The notes under the pieces: model-generated
What the model saw: only the letters and a program-made list of their open reading frames with translations
Told to the model about the DNA's origin: nothing
Databases searched by the model: none
Translations under genes and position numbers: made by a program
NCBI GenBank assembly: GCA_026826555.1
Contig: JAKSZT010054399.1
Span: 7,254,095-7,318,094 of the forward strand
Reading direction: 5' to 3'
Source: Tolypeutes matacus
Lineage: Eukaryota; Chordata; Mammalia; Cingulata; Chlamyphoridae
DNA: 64,000 nucleotides
In this document: one piece after another, positions 11,421 through 20,129 of the stretch
Position numbering within the stretch: the stretch's first letter is position 1
Layout of the letters: every line of letters begins with the position of its first letter

Positions 11421-12340
11421 ACTCTGTGGCTAGCACTCAGCTTCTTTCCCCAGCCACTCTTGTCATTGATCAGTGGGCTCATGAACAAAGTGGCCATGGT
11501 AGTAGAGATGGAGGTTATGCATGGGCTCATCAACATGGACTTCCCCTCACCAAGGCTGATTTTGCTACAGCCACTGCTGAGTATCCAGTCTGCCAACAGC
11601 AGAGACCCACACTCAGCCCCGATATGGCATCTTTCTTTGAGGTGATCTTCCTGCTACCTAGTGGCAGATTGATTACACTGGAACACTTCCATCATGGAAG
11701 GGGCAGCAATTTGTTTTAACTGGAATAGACACATAGTCCAGATATAGGTTTGTCTTCCCTGCATGCAATGCTTCTTCCAAAACTACCATCTGTGGATTCA
11801 TTGAATGTCTTATTTTTTTTTTTTTTAAAGATTTTATTTATTTATTCATTTATCCCCCCCATGCTGCTTGTGCTCGCTGGGTCAGCCAACCACGCCGTGC
11901 GGGCAGGCCTGACCTCACCAGGAGGCCCCGGGAACCGAACCCGGGGCCTCCCATATGGTAAACGGGGGCCCCACTGATTGAGCCACAGCCGCTTCCCATT
12001 GAATGTCTTATTGACTGCCATGGTATTCCACACAGCATTGCTTCTGATCAAAGAACCCACTTCACAGCAAATGATGTGTGGGAATGGACACATGCTCATG
12101 GAATTCACTGGTTCTACCGTGTTCCCCATCATCCTGAAGCAGCTGGATTGACTGAATGGTGGAATGGCCTTTTGAAGACTCAATTATGGTACGACCTGGG
12201 TGGTAATACCTTGTAGGGCTGGGGCAACATTCTCCAGGAGGCTGTGTATGCTCTAAATCAGCACCCACTATATGGTGCTGTTTCTCCCATAGCCAGGATT
12301 CACAGGACTCAAGGGATGGAAATGGGAGTGTCTTCACTCA
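11420..12340 (+). pseudogene. pol: ERV-L pol: integrase (broken, SINE-interrupted)
   Basis: The N-terminal zinc-binding region is at about 11460-11600 (WAHEQSGHGS, then AEYPVCQQQR). The first Cys of the expected CxxC pair is Tyr, so zinc binding would be impaired. The frame is lost at about 11610-11660, and the core with its first Asp (QIDYTG, near 11665) is in another frame. A DAS-SINE with 13-14 bp TSD splits the core at 11812. Beyond it come the second Asp (SDQ, about 12045) and the Glu (LTEWWNG, about 12150). A stop lies at about 12214-12216. The C-terminal part runs from 12244 into dUTPase. Confidence 0.85.
11800..12010 (-). mobile_element. DAS-type SINE inserted in ERV-L integrase
   Basis: The SINE occupies 11813-11997 on the minus strand, with the poly-T tail at left and the GGGAAGCGG head at right. 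The B box reads GGTTCGGTTCCCGGG in sense. The target-site duplication attgaatgtctta is exact at 11800-11812 and 11998-12010. The middle part (gaccTCACCAGG-type, CpG-containing) is a variant body seen only once here. Exact TSD and low decay indicate a young insertion, later than the ERV-L. Confidence 0.9.
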
Positions 12341-12359
12341 CTATTACCCATAGTGATCC

Positions 12360-12753
12360 ACTAGGAAAATTTTTGCTTCCTGTCCCTGCAACCTTAAGCT
12401 CTGCTGGTCTACAGGTCTTGGTTCCAAAAGGAGTAGTGCTTCCACCAGGGAACAAAACAATGACCCCACTGAACTGGAAGTTAAGAGGGCCACCTGACTG
12501 CTTTGGGCTCTTCATGCCTCTGAATCAACAGGCAGAGATGGGAATTACTGTACTAGATGGGGTCATTGATCCTGACTATCAAGTGGAAATAGGACTGCAC
12601 TTACACAATGGAGGTAAGGAAGAGTTTGCCTGGAATACAGGAGATCCTCTAGGGTGTCCCTTAGTACTACCATGCTCAGGGATTAAAATCAATGGAAAAT
12701 TGCAGCAACTCAATCCAGGCAGGACTAACAATACCCAGAATCTTCAGGAATGA
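12360..12753 (+). pseudogene. ERV-L dUTPase domain (still open frame)
   Basis: The frame 12244-12753 (169 codons) carries the integrase tail, then a dUTPase-like domain. That domain has a SAGLQVLVPKGVVLPPGN segment near 12400, the GLFMPLNQ segment near 12510, the GVIDPDYQVEIG motif at about 12565-12595 (the conserved family motif with its Asp/Tyr), and a LHNGGKEE segment near 12605. dUTPase hydrolyses dUTP to dUMP and pyrophosphate, limiting uracil incorporation during reverse transcription. Position directly after integrase is specific to the ERV-L type. The frame is uninterrupted to its stop but has lost its upstream pol context, so I treat it as a relic rather than an expressed enzyme. Confidence 0.85.
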
Positions 12754-13271
12754 AGGTTTGGGTCACCATACCAAGCAAAAAACAAAACAAAACAAAAGAA
12801 AAAACCACTATAGCCATCTGAGTTGCTTGCTGAGGGTAAAGGAAACATGGAATGGGTAGTGGAAGAAGATAGCAATAAATACGTGACCAGTTACAGAAAT
12901 GAGGACTACAATGGTCATGAATATTTCTTTCTTCTTTTGTTATGATTATGTTTGTGTTTGTACATAAAACAAATATCTTTGTTTTATTCCCTATTCTTTT
13001 CCCTTATCATATGACATAAGTTGTATTAGTTTCATGTCATAGTATTTAAGGATGTCAAGTTTAAGAGTAAATATTACCCAAGGATTTGAACCCTATTCTG
13101 GAGAGATTTAGTGCATTTTCAATTGTATGCAGGACACTTGAGTATTGTTTGGTGGGGGGGGAAATATATATATATACACACACACATATATATATCTGTT
13201 ATTGTTTTTATTTAGAGATTGGGTATGGTTTAAGGTGATGTATTTGGCTACCAATTTGACAAGGGGTAGAC
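12754..13271 (+). other. ERV-L 3' spacer with AT/AC microsatellite
   Basis: Sequence between the dUTPase stop and the 3' LTR. It holds an A-rich (AAAAC)n stretch near 12778-12805, a (AT)n(AC)n(AT)n microsatellite at 13164-13194, and a purine stretch (aaggggtaga) directly before the LTR that fits a polypurine tract. No env-like frame is seen. Confidence 0.6.
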
Positions 13272-13706
13272 TGTGATGGTTAGGCTGTGTCAACTTGGCC
13301 AGTTAATGGTGCCCAGTTGTTTGGTCAAGCAAGTACTGGGCTAATTGTAATACAAGGGCATTTCATGGACTTTAATTATCAGTTAATTGATTACATAGAT
13401 GGCTGATTGCATCTACAATCAACTGAGGAGATTGCTGTCAGCAATGAGTGACATCTCATCCAATCAGTTGAAGGCTTTAAAATGGGAAGTGTTTTCAATA
13501 TTGAGAGAGAATTCGCTACTTCAGAGTGCCAGCATCTCCTGGGGAACTCAACAAGGATCTACATCAGAGTCCTTGGCTTACAGCCTGCTCTACAGAATTT
13601 TTATGTGTGCATCCCCATGGTTGCATGAGACAATTTTTAAAAATCTCATACTTTTTACAAATATCTCCTGTTGGTTCTGTTTCCCTAGAGAACCCTGAAT
13701 AATACA
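13272..13706 (+). mobile_element. 3' LTR of the ERV-L (MLT2-type)
   Basis: About 435 bp, starting TGTGATGGTTAGGCTGTGTC and ending GAACCCTGAATAATACA, which are MLT2 termini. The order of internal blocks (tcaacttggcc, agttgtttggtcaa, catccaatcagttgaagg, cctgttggttctgtttccct) matches the solo LTR at 49013-49393. It follows the internal region directly, so it is the proviral 3' LTR. Confidence 0.88.
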
Positions 13707-14080
13707 AGCCTCAGCAGGTAGCTTGAGGACTCTGTGTTGTTTTAGTAGCTTATATATGATAGGTACTCAAATAATGTCTGTTGAGTGGAAGGCATCCCCA
13801 CTTCCAATGAAACGACAATATAAATCTTAAATTGGATTGTGTGCTTCTGAGTTTATTGTCTTCACAAAGAAAAAAATGGAGACTCCAGATTCTTCCCCCT
13901 TCAGATGCTCTGGAGAATCCCAGTCTCATGATCTTGGATGCTTGAGAGTTGAGGGCATAGAGAGCATTTCTGGAGATCAAGGAGGAACTGTGAGGGCAGT
14001 GAGTAATCTTATCTTTGGTGATGGTGTTCCTGGTGGGAATGGCGGGCCAGGTCCAGCAATTACATTCTCTTTCTCCTTTA
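13707..14080. other. unassigned, no gene seen
   Basis: Unique-looking sequence. The open frames on both strands at 13750-14097 have no recognisable domain. Confidence 0.4.
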
Positions 14081-14094
14081 ATTGGCAGCTTCTG

Positions 14095-14190
14095 TGAACC
14101 ATAGTAGGGACTGTATATTGTTTACCTTTGTATCTTCAGTGTCTAGCACAGTATGGGATAAATAACAGATGATTTAATAACGGTAATTGA
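14095..14190 (+). repeat. L2 3'-end fragment
   Basis: Shows the L2 tail order: gactgtatattgtttac, tatcttcagtgtctagcaca, then the ending gataaataacagatgattt-type tail. Confidence 0.5.
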
Positions 14191-14199
14191 ATTAAAAAA

Positions 14200-14600
14200 A
14201 CAACAACACAGAATTTCGATGTAAAATGTAACCATTCCTTTTGTAGAAAAGAGTTGTTTTTCTCAATCGTTACTTGAGTCAGACATAGCTATTTCTTTGC
14301 ATAGTTGTGGGAACCCATATCTGGCCTTGTTGGCTTAAATAATGAAATGTAAACTCAGTAGACTGAGAAGGAAAAAACAGCAAAATTGACCTTACCCAGA
14401 GAAAATTTCAACTCTTATCTATATACTAGGTTTAGAACCTATACTGATGTTGGGAAAACTTTCTGCTTATAAATATCAGCATCACAAATTTGCCAAATAT
14501 GCCTGAAATTCTTCATTGGTGATCTCTTGCTTTGAATTAAGTTTTGCCCTCTGCTGGTGGCAGTAGTGTGGTCTTCCTAGAAGGTTAAGCAAATACAGTA
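14200..14600. other. unassigned, no gene seen
   Basis: AT-rich unique-looking sequence with no recognisable element. Confidence 0.45.
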
Positions 14601-14604
14601 ATCT

Positions 14605-14831
14605 ATTTAAGACTTCTGGTTGCAAGTGACAGAAAACCCACTTCAGACTGGCTTAATCAAAAACCTAGATCATTGAAAAATCAGGTGCTGAAGTGATGCC
14701 AAGAGATGTCCCCATCTCTTGAATCTGTTTTTCTTACTGCTGACTTCATTTAGGCAGTCTTATTTCCACTTGGTGGCAAGGCTGTTCTCTCAGCAACCCC
14801 AGGAGCAGAGAACAGCACTTTCCTTATTGCT
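14605..14831 (+). repeat. ancient interspersed repeat (left part), split by LTR
   Basis: Contains ggttgcaagtgacagaaaac, an actggcttaatcaaaaa block and a ggtggcaaggctg block. The matching right part resumes after the LTR at 15310-15520 (ttggctcatatgccagtcac, then ggggtggagtcagct). Same family as 3415-3810 and 36029-36545; name not assigned. Confidence 0.45.
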
Positions 14832-15314
14832 TGTGGTAGTTTGGGGCTTCTCTGGACCCCAGAAAATCATGTCCTTAGGGCTAATCCATTCCTGTGGGTG
14901 TAAATCTGTTGTAGGTGGGCACTTCTCTTGATTAGGTTACTTCAGTAGGGCATGACCCAGGGTGAGTCTTAATCCTCTTATTGGAGTCTTTTATAAACAG
15001 GTTGAAGACAGAAAGAAACACAGAGAAAAAGCCACAAGATCAGAGACAGAAAGCCATGAGAGCAAGGAGCTGAAATCAATGGAACTCAGGAAAGAGGAGC
15101 CAGAAGCTGAAGCAACCAAACCTGGAAGAGAAGGGAGAGACCAGCAGAAGCCTCCACATGCTTGTCTTCGGGGAGAAAGCATTGTCTGGAGATGCCTTGA
15201 TTTGGACACTTTCACAGCTTCAGAACTGTAAGCTTGCAGCCTAATAAAATCCCATTGTAAAAGCCAGCCCATTTCTGGTGTATTGCTTCCGGCAATACAA
15301 ACTAAAACATTGCT
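14827..15314 (+). mobile_element. solo LTR, family A, exact 5-bp TSD
   Basis: LTR at 14832-15309 (478 bp), TG..CA ends, flanked by the exact 5-mer ttgct on both sides (14827-14831, 15310-15314). The 5-bp TSD is the ERVL/MaLR class value. It starts TGTGGTAGTTTGGGGCTTC and ends GCAATACAAACTAAAACA, with AATAAAATCCC about 60 bp from the end as likely polyadenylation signal. The purine-rich middle (15000-15140) creates an 89-codon open frame that is not a gene. Confidence 0.88.
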
Positions 15315-15524
15315 TTAGGTAAAGTCTTGGAGTTCAAGTCTGATCTGGCTGGCTTGGCTCATATGCCAGTCACTGTAGCCCAGGGATAGAATGTGCTGCT
15401 CTTCCGGCTACTCTGGATTCTAGGGGTGGAGTCAGCTTGAGCTCAACCCCAAGCACTGAGACTGAGAAAGGGATGGTTCAGAGGAGAAAGGCAGGCTGTT
15501 GCCAGAGGGAAAGGAGAAAGAATA

Positions 15525-16580
15525 CAAGGCAAGCAAAAATAGGCTCCACTACACTACCAATGTCTCAGTGCCAATGTGCCTATTGAGCTGTCCTTTTATG
15601 ATGGTGGAGGCTGAGGCTTGGAAGCAGTGGGTACCTGGCAAGGAAGTGAGACAGGGAAGCTGGAATTGCAGGAAGGAGAGGTTGGATCTGTTAAAGACAC
15701 ATTTTGCCATTTTGCCGTAGACCTGTTAAAGTCTTCATGAGCTCCTGAGAATTACTCCAACCATGGAAAAAGAATATCCATAAAAAGGTAGAATTTAAAA
15801 TTCCCAGGAAAATGAAGAACTCCATACAGAATGTCTTAGCTGCCCAATGGGCTGTGACAATTTTCTTAATTCATTAAATTTTTTTTTTCCCTGATTCTTT
15901 TTGATATTTCCATACCTGTGCTGCAGGGGTGCTTTTATGTTAAAGGGGACACTAATATTTGCTTTTGAAGGTTATTTATTTAGTGTTCCATTGGTGGTTG
16001 TTATCCTTTGGGAATCAAGAGAGACTTTTTTTCTTATGTAATTGCTTCCTTATTTCATCATCATCATTTTTTTTTTCCTTTTCGGATTTGTTTGTTTTCA
16101 GCTTGCCTACAGTTTTGGTAGGTCAGAATGTAACATGGCTGGATTTGTTGTTCTTGCTAGGTTGTTTACACTTGCCCATGAGGGTGTGGCCAGAAAAACA
16201 GCTCCCTACCCCCACTCCATGCCCAGGTGCCTGTGGGTAGAGTCCCCAGGAACTCAAAGCATGAGCAGAATTCTAAGATAGGCACTCCGAGGGAATCCTG
16301 CTACTGTTCTGCTAGCTGAGGATCTAGGAACCCACACTTTCCTCCCCAAACTGTGGGTGCTGACAGATTGTGTTCTCAGTACTATTTCTTTCCCTGGATT
16401 TGTGTGTGGTCAATTTCCCTGGGCAGTCCTGGGTGAGCCTTGGTGCCTGGCTGTGGCTATGTTGGCCACTGGCAGGGTTCTTCTTGGGGTAACTAGTTTT
16501 GACAAAAAGATCAGATCCTCAACTCCAGCTTTGGAGTCCCCAGTTTCAGAATTGCTTTGATTTCTAAAGGCAACATCATT
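15525..16580. other. unassigned, no gene seen
   Basis: Unique-looking sequence. The open frames at 15959-16281 contain a hydrophobic stretch caused by a T-rich tract and have no exon signals. Confidence 0.45.
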
Positions 16581-16584
16581 TAGC

Positions 16585-16877
16585 TGGATCTGCATTGTCC
16601 AATACAGTAGCCACTAGCCACAAGTGGCTCTTGAGCACTTGAAATACAGTTTGTCTGAATTGAAATGTTTTGCAACTGTAAAATACACACCAGATTTCAA
16701 AGACTTAGTATGAAAAAAGAATTTAAAATATGTCATTATTATTTTTGTATTCATGACATGTTGAAATAATATTTTGGATATATAGGATTAAATAAAATAT
16801 ACTGTTAAAATTAATTTCACTAATTTCATTTTATGTTTTTTAGATGTGGTTATTAGGAAATTTAAAATTACAAATGT
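16585..16877 (-). mobile_element. DNA transposon relic (MER-type), split by LINE unit
   Basis: Starts tgcattgtccaatacagtag, then a ccactagccacaagtggctc block and a cagatttcaaagacttagta block. These are the terminal and internal parts of a common non-autonomous DNA transposon in reverse. The other terminus (aaatgtggctgggatcgtg-type) resumes at 18261-18300, past the 1.4-kb insertion. No transposase frame. Confidence 0.6.
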
Positions 16878-18264
16878 AATGGAGTAGCAACAGTCCCCCA
16901 AGTGCAGGGGCAATGACTGGTGAAAGAGGATAGTCCATTGATGGGCCCTTGATATTGACGACTATGTTTGTGAGCCTTTGCTCTTGAAATGGAAACTTAG
17001 CCTAGTGTTGTGGGGTGCCTAATAGTTGCCTCCTGAGAGCCTCCATGTTGCTCAAATGTGGCCTTTCCCTAAGCCAAACTCAGCATATAAATGCATTACC
17101 GTCCCCTCAGCATGGAATATGACTCCCGGGGATGAACCTCCCTGGCAACAAGGGATTACTACCAAGTACCAACTAGTAATGCAACTGGAAAAAGGCCACA
17201 AATAAAAGGGGGAAAAGGTAAAGACAAATGACTTTATATGGTTAAGAGACTTCAAAATGAGTCGGGAGGTCATGCCAGATGTAATGCTTATACACATCTC
17301 ATCAGGATATCATAGATGGCCAAAGTGGATACTATCCCAAATGGTAGTACTCCTGAGGGCTCTGGAGACACCCAGACCCTATGGTCAGGGCAGATAGCTC
17401 TGGAGTTTGGTGCCTTGCCAGTGGGGCCTACTTTGGAGTTTGTTATGGACTCAGTTATGGCTTCTCTACACACGGCTCATCTGTCCCCTCTATTTAAACC
17501 TATACTTGGTGCTGGAGTTTGTAGGTATCTGTCCAAGAGACTGCAATCTTTGGGCTGTCCATGTGCCTGCTGGGCCCTGAGCCTCAGCAGAGTTGCAACA
17601 CCTACTCTCCAGTTCATTGGACTCGCCCAGGACAACTAACAAGGAGGTAAGGATTGACAACCACCATACCAAGGAAACGAGAGAGCCTACAACTGCAAGC
17701 AAGAGAGTCCCATCCATCGGCTGTATGGGATCGAAGCCCCCTCTCAATTAGAGGTGGAGTGGACATCATCATCCCAGAATCCTCAGGATTGGGGAATGAA
17801 CTATGGACTATTGTGGACTTACTGGTTTTCTGCTATAGACTTATTGTGATTTTACCAGTGGAAGAAATTACAACATTGATGTGGAGGCAGTCGCCACTGG
17901 GGGCTCTGGGGACAGGGAGAGGAAAAACAGGTGTAATATGGGTTTTTTTTCGGGACTTGGAAACCATTCTGAATGACATTGCAATGACAGATATAGGCCA
18001 TTTTATATCTTCCCATAACCTGCAGAATTGTGTGGGAGAGAGTGTAGACAACAATGTGAACTATGGTCCATGCTCAGTGGCAACGCCCCAGGATGTGTTT
18101 ATCAATTGCAATGAATGTGCCCCACTAATGAAGGATGTTGTTTATGTGGGAGGGTGTGGGAGGTGTGGGGAGTGGGGCATATGGAAATCGCTCTATTTTC
18201 TGTGTAACATTTATGTAATCTAAGTACCTTTAAAAATATATATACATAAAAAAATAACAAATGT
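16868..18264 (+). mobile_element. L1-3'UTR-like retroelement, copy 1, with TSD
   Basis: The unit is 16878-18254 (1377 bp), flanked by ttacaaatgt / taacaaatgt (16868-16877, 18255-18264), with an A/T-rich 3' tail. It aligns over its length with 51889-53275, and in reverse with 39443-40905 and the short 50451-50627. The 3' end (ggggcatatggaaatcg.. then gtaatctaagtacctt) matches the L1M 3'-UTR end in style. It carries a 189-codon open frame (17654-18223) that is partly shared with the second copy, but no LINE protein domain is recognisable. Most likely a 5'-truncated xenarthran L1 3' UTR mobilised by L1. Confidence 0.7.
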
Positions 18265-18299
18265 GGCTGGGATCGTGTTTCTCTTGGGCAGGGATGACC

Positions 18300-19135
18300 T
18301 AGACCAAATTGGGTTATTAATAAACTGTCTTATTTAAGAAGTGTTTTGTTAGTTGTTATTCAATCCCTGTTTATGAGAAATCTCTAAACTTCTCTCTGCT
18401 TTGTGTAATTTTTAATTTCTTTTTCCTTTAAAAACCAGAACATGAAAACAAAACAAATAAATACAAAAACAAGAGCACAATAAAACCTGCTCTATTTCTT
18501 TGTGCCCCCCACTTTTCTTTTCTATTATTAAAATGAGTTTTCTCTCTTCATGATCTCTTTCTTATCTTTTTTCCTTGAATGTTGAAGACAACATTGGAAT
18601 AAACTTTCCTTTGTGGGAAACTGACCTGGAGAAAGTCGGGAAGCTTCTGCACGCTCAGCCTTGAGTCTTTGGTGAACGCAACAAGGCAGAGGATCTGCCT
18701 TGGGCCCTCTTTCCTTTTCACTGGCCCAGGGCCCAGCTCAGCTCTGGGGAGAGCCACACTCTCTGAGCCTCACTGCCTGGGAGTAGGGAAGATTCTGCAG
18801 AGCTGTGCTGGATACATCCTTGGTAACATTGAATGAGCTCAGAATAGGCCCAGAAAATTAGAGACTCAAAGCTCATGTTCCCTGGAGCAGGGGAAACGTC
18901 TTGCCAGCTGCAGAGCAGAGTGCAAAAATATCCTGGATTACTCCCTACGCTTCAAGCCTAGGTTTGGTAAGGACACTTCTGGTGGCAGGTCCTGCACTCA
19001 GAATTCATGCTCTTCATTGCAGAGACATTACTGTTCCTTCGGAAGTGTGATCACCGTAGTCCAGCCCCTGCTTATCATGAATCTTATCATTGGCAACAAA
19101 TATTGTTAGTTGTTTACCTTGATCTGACAGACTCA
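18300..19135. other. unassigned, no gene seen
   Basis: Unique-looking sequence. A small minus-strand frame (18548-18757) lacks domain character. The stretch 18590-18790 is more GC-rich than its neighbours but has no splice pair I can defend. Confidence 0.45.
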
Positions 19136-19136
19136 T

Positions 19137-19554
19137 TAAATTGATTAAAAATTTTTTTTTTATTAAATATTTTTATTTATTTATTTATTCCCCTGCCCCT
19201 GCCCTGCGGTTGTTTGCACTTGCTGTCTGATCTCGGTGTCTGTTTGTTGTGCGCTCATCTTTATTTTTTCCTTTTAGAAGGTACTGCGAACCAAACCCGG
19301 GACCCCCCATGTGGGAGGGAGTGCCCAATGGCTTAAGCCATCTCTGCTCCCACTTGTTGCATCTCTCATTGTGTTTCCTCATTTTGTCTCTTCGTTGCGT
19401 CATCTTGTTGCATCAGCTTGCCCTGCCAGCCCGTCACATCAGCTCGCTGTCTTGCTCGTCTTCTTTAGGAGGCACCGGGAACCGAACCCAGGACCTCTCA
19501 TGTGGTAGGCGGGCACCCAACTGCTTGAACCACATCCACTTCCCTAAACTGATT
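19137..19554 (-). mobile_element. DAS-type dimeric SINE with TSD
   Basis: In sense (minus strand) it has a GGAAGTGGATGTGGTTCAAG head, a GGTTCGGTTCCCGG B box and a linker with GATGCAACAAGATGACGCAA. Next comes a second, degenerate tRNA-like head (GGCTTAAGCCATTGGGCAC, then GGTCCCGGGTTTGG) and an A-rich (AAAT)n tail. The TSD is taaattgatt / taaactgatt at 19137-19146 and 19545-19554. The two-headed structure matches the dimer at 56643-57082. Confidence 0.88.
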
Positions 19555-19559
19555 TTTGA

Positions 19560-20025
19560 AAAATATGTGCTTGAATACCCAAGTCCGAGTAGCCAGAGTT
19601 AGTCTGTCAGTCATTCTTTCAAGTAAAAATGGTGTTCCATGAGAAAAGTGGCTAATACAGCCTGCAACTCAGACAATCCCACAAGAGCTTTTCCTCAAGG
19701 CCCCCATCATTCTTTGGCATGCAGCAGATGTACTTTGCATACCTACCATTTTGTCAAGCAGAATATTTTTACAAATGTGTATGCAAAGGTTAAGATTTAA
19801 TAAATTAATTTTTACTGCTTCATCAAAGGCCATTAGGTAAAATTGGCTTTTTTTTTTTTTCTTTCTGTGAGTGAGCGGGTGTTGGTAAAGAATTCAATGA
19901 CTCCTAACTCAGTTTGGTGCTACTCCTTGATTTGTGCAAAGGCATCAGCAGTTTTACCCACCTTTGCTTTTGTACCATTGGTTAAGTGTCAACACAGTGA
20001 AACAAGCAAATAGCATCTTCATTTT
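19560..20025. other. unassigned, no gene seen
   Basis: AT-rich unique-looking sequence, with a poly-T run at 19847-19860. Confidence 0.45.
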
Positions 20026-20034
20026 ACTATGAAA

Positions 20035-20125
20035 GTCGTTTTGACCTCCAGGACCCCTTGAAAGTGTCTCTCAGATTTCTTGGGGTCCACAGACAATACT
20101 CAGAGAAATGTTTGTCTAAAGTAAA
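20035..20125 (-). repeat. possible hAT terminal fragment
   Basis: gacctccaggaccccttgaa followed by ttcttggggtccacagacaa resembles the end of a Charlie-type hAT element. Short and uncertain. Confidence 0.35.
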
Positions 20126-20129
20126 TGGA

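Larger units (their letters stand above)
9401..13706 (+). mobile_element. ERV-L provirus remnant, 5' truncated, with 3' LTR
   Basis: Order: reverse transcriptase, connection, RNase H, integrase, dUTPase, non-coding spacer, 3' LTR. A dUTPase domain placed after integrase, and a TGTGATGGTT..AATACA LTR, are the established hallmarks of the ERV-L/MERV-L group. Gag, protease, the start of RT and the 5' LTR are absent. No env is seen between dUTPase and LTR, in keeping with ERV-L, which lacks env. The body is broken by an L1 3' end (9489-9762), a DAS-SINE (11813-11997), stops and frameshifts, so it is a dead relic. Confidence 0.9.

Noticed and set aside
12754..13271. Search for an env gene between dUTPase and LTR
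   Set aside because: No open frame of meaningful length or membrane/fusion features; ERV-L elements are known to lack env.
14962..15231. 89-codon Lys/Glu-rich frame
   Set aside because: It is the purine-rich middle of a family A LTR; the same part is not open in the copy at 29990-30477.
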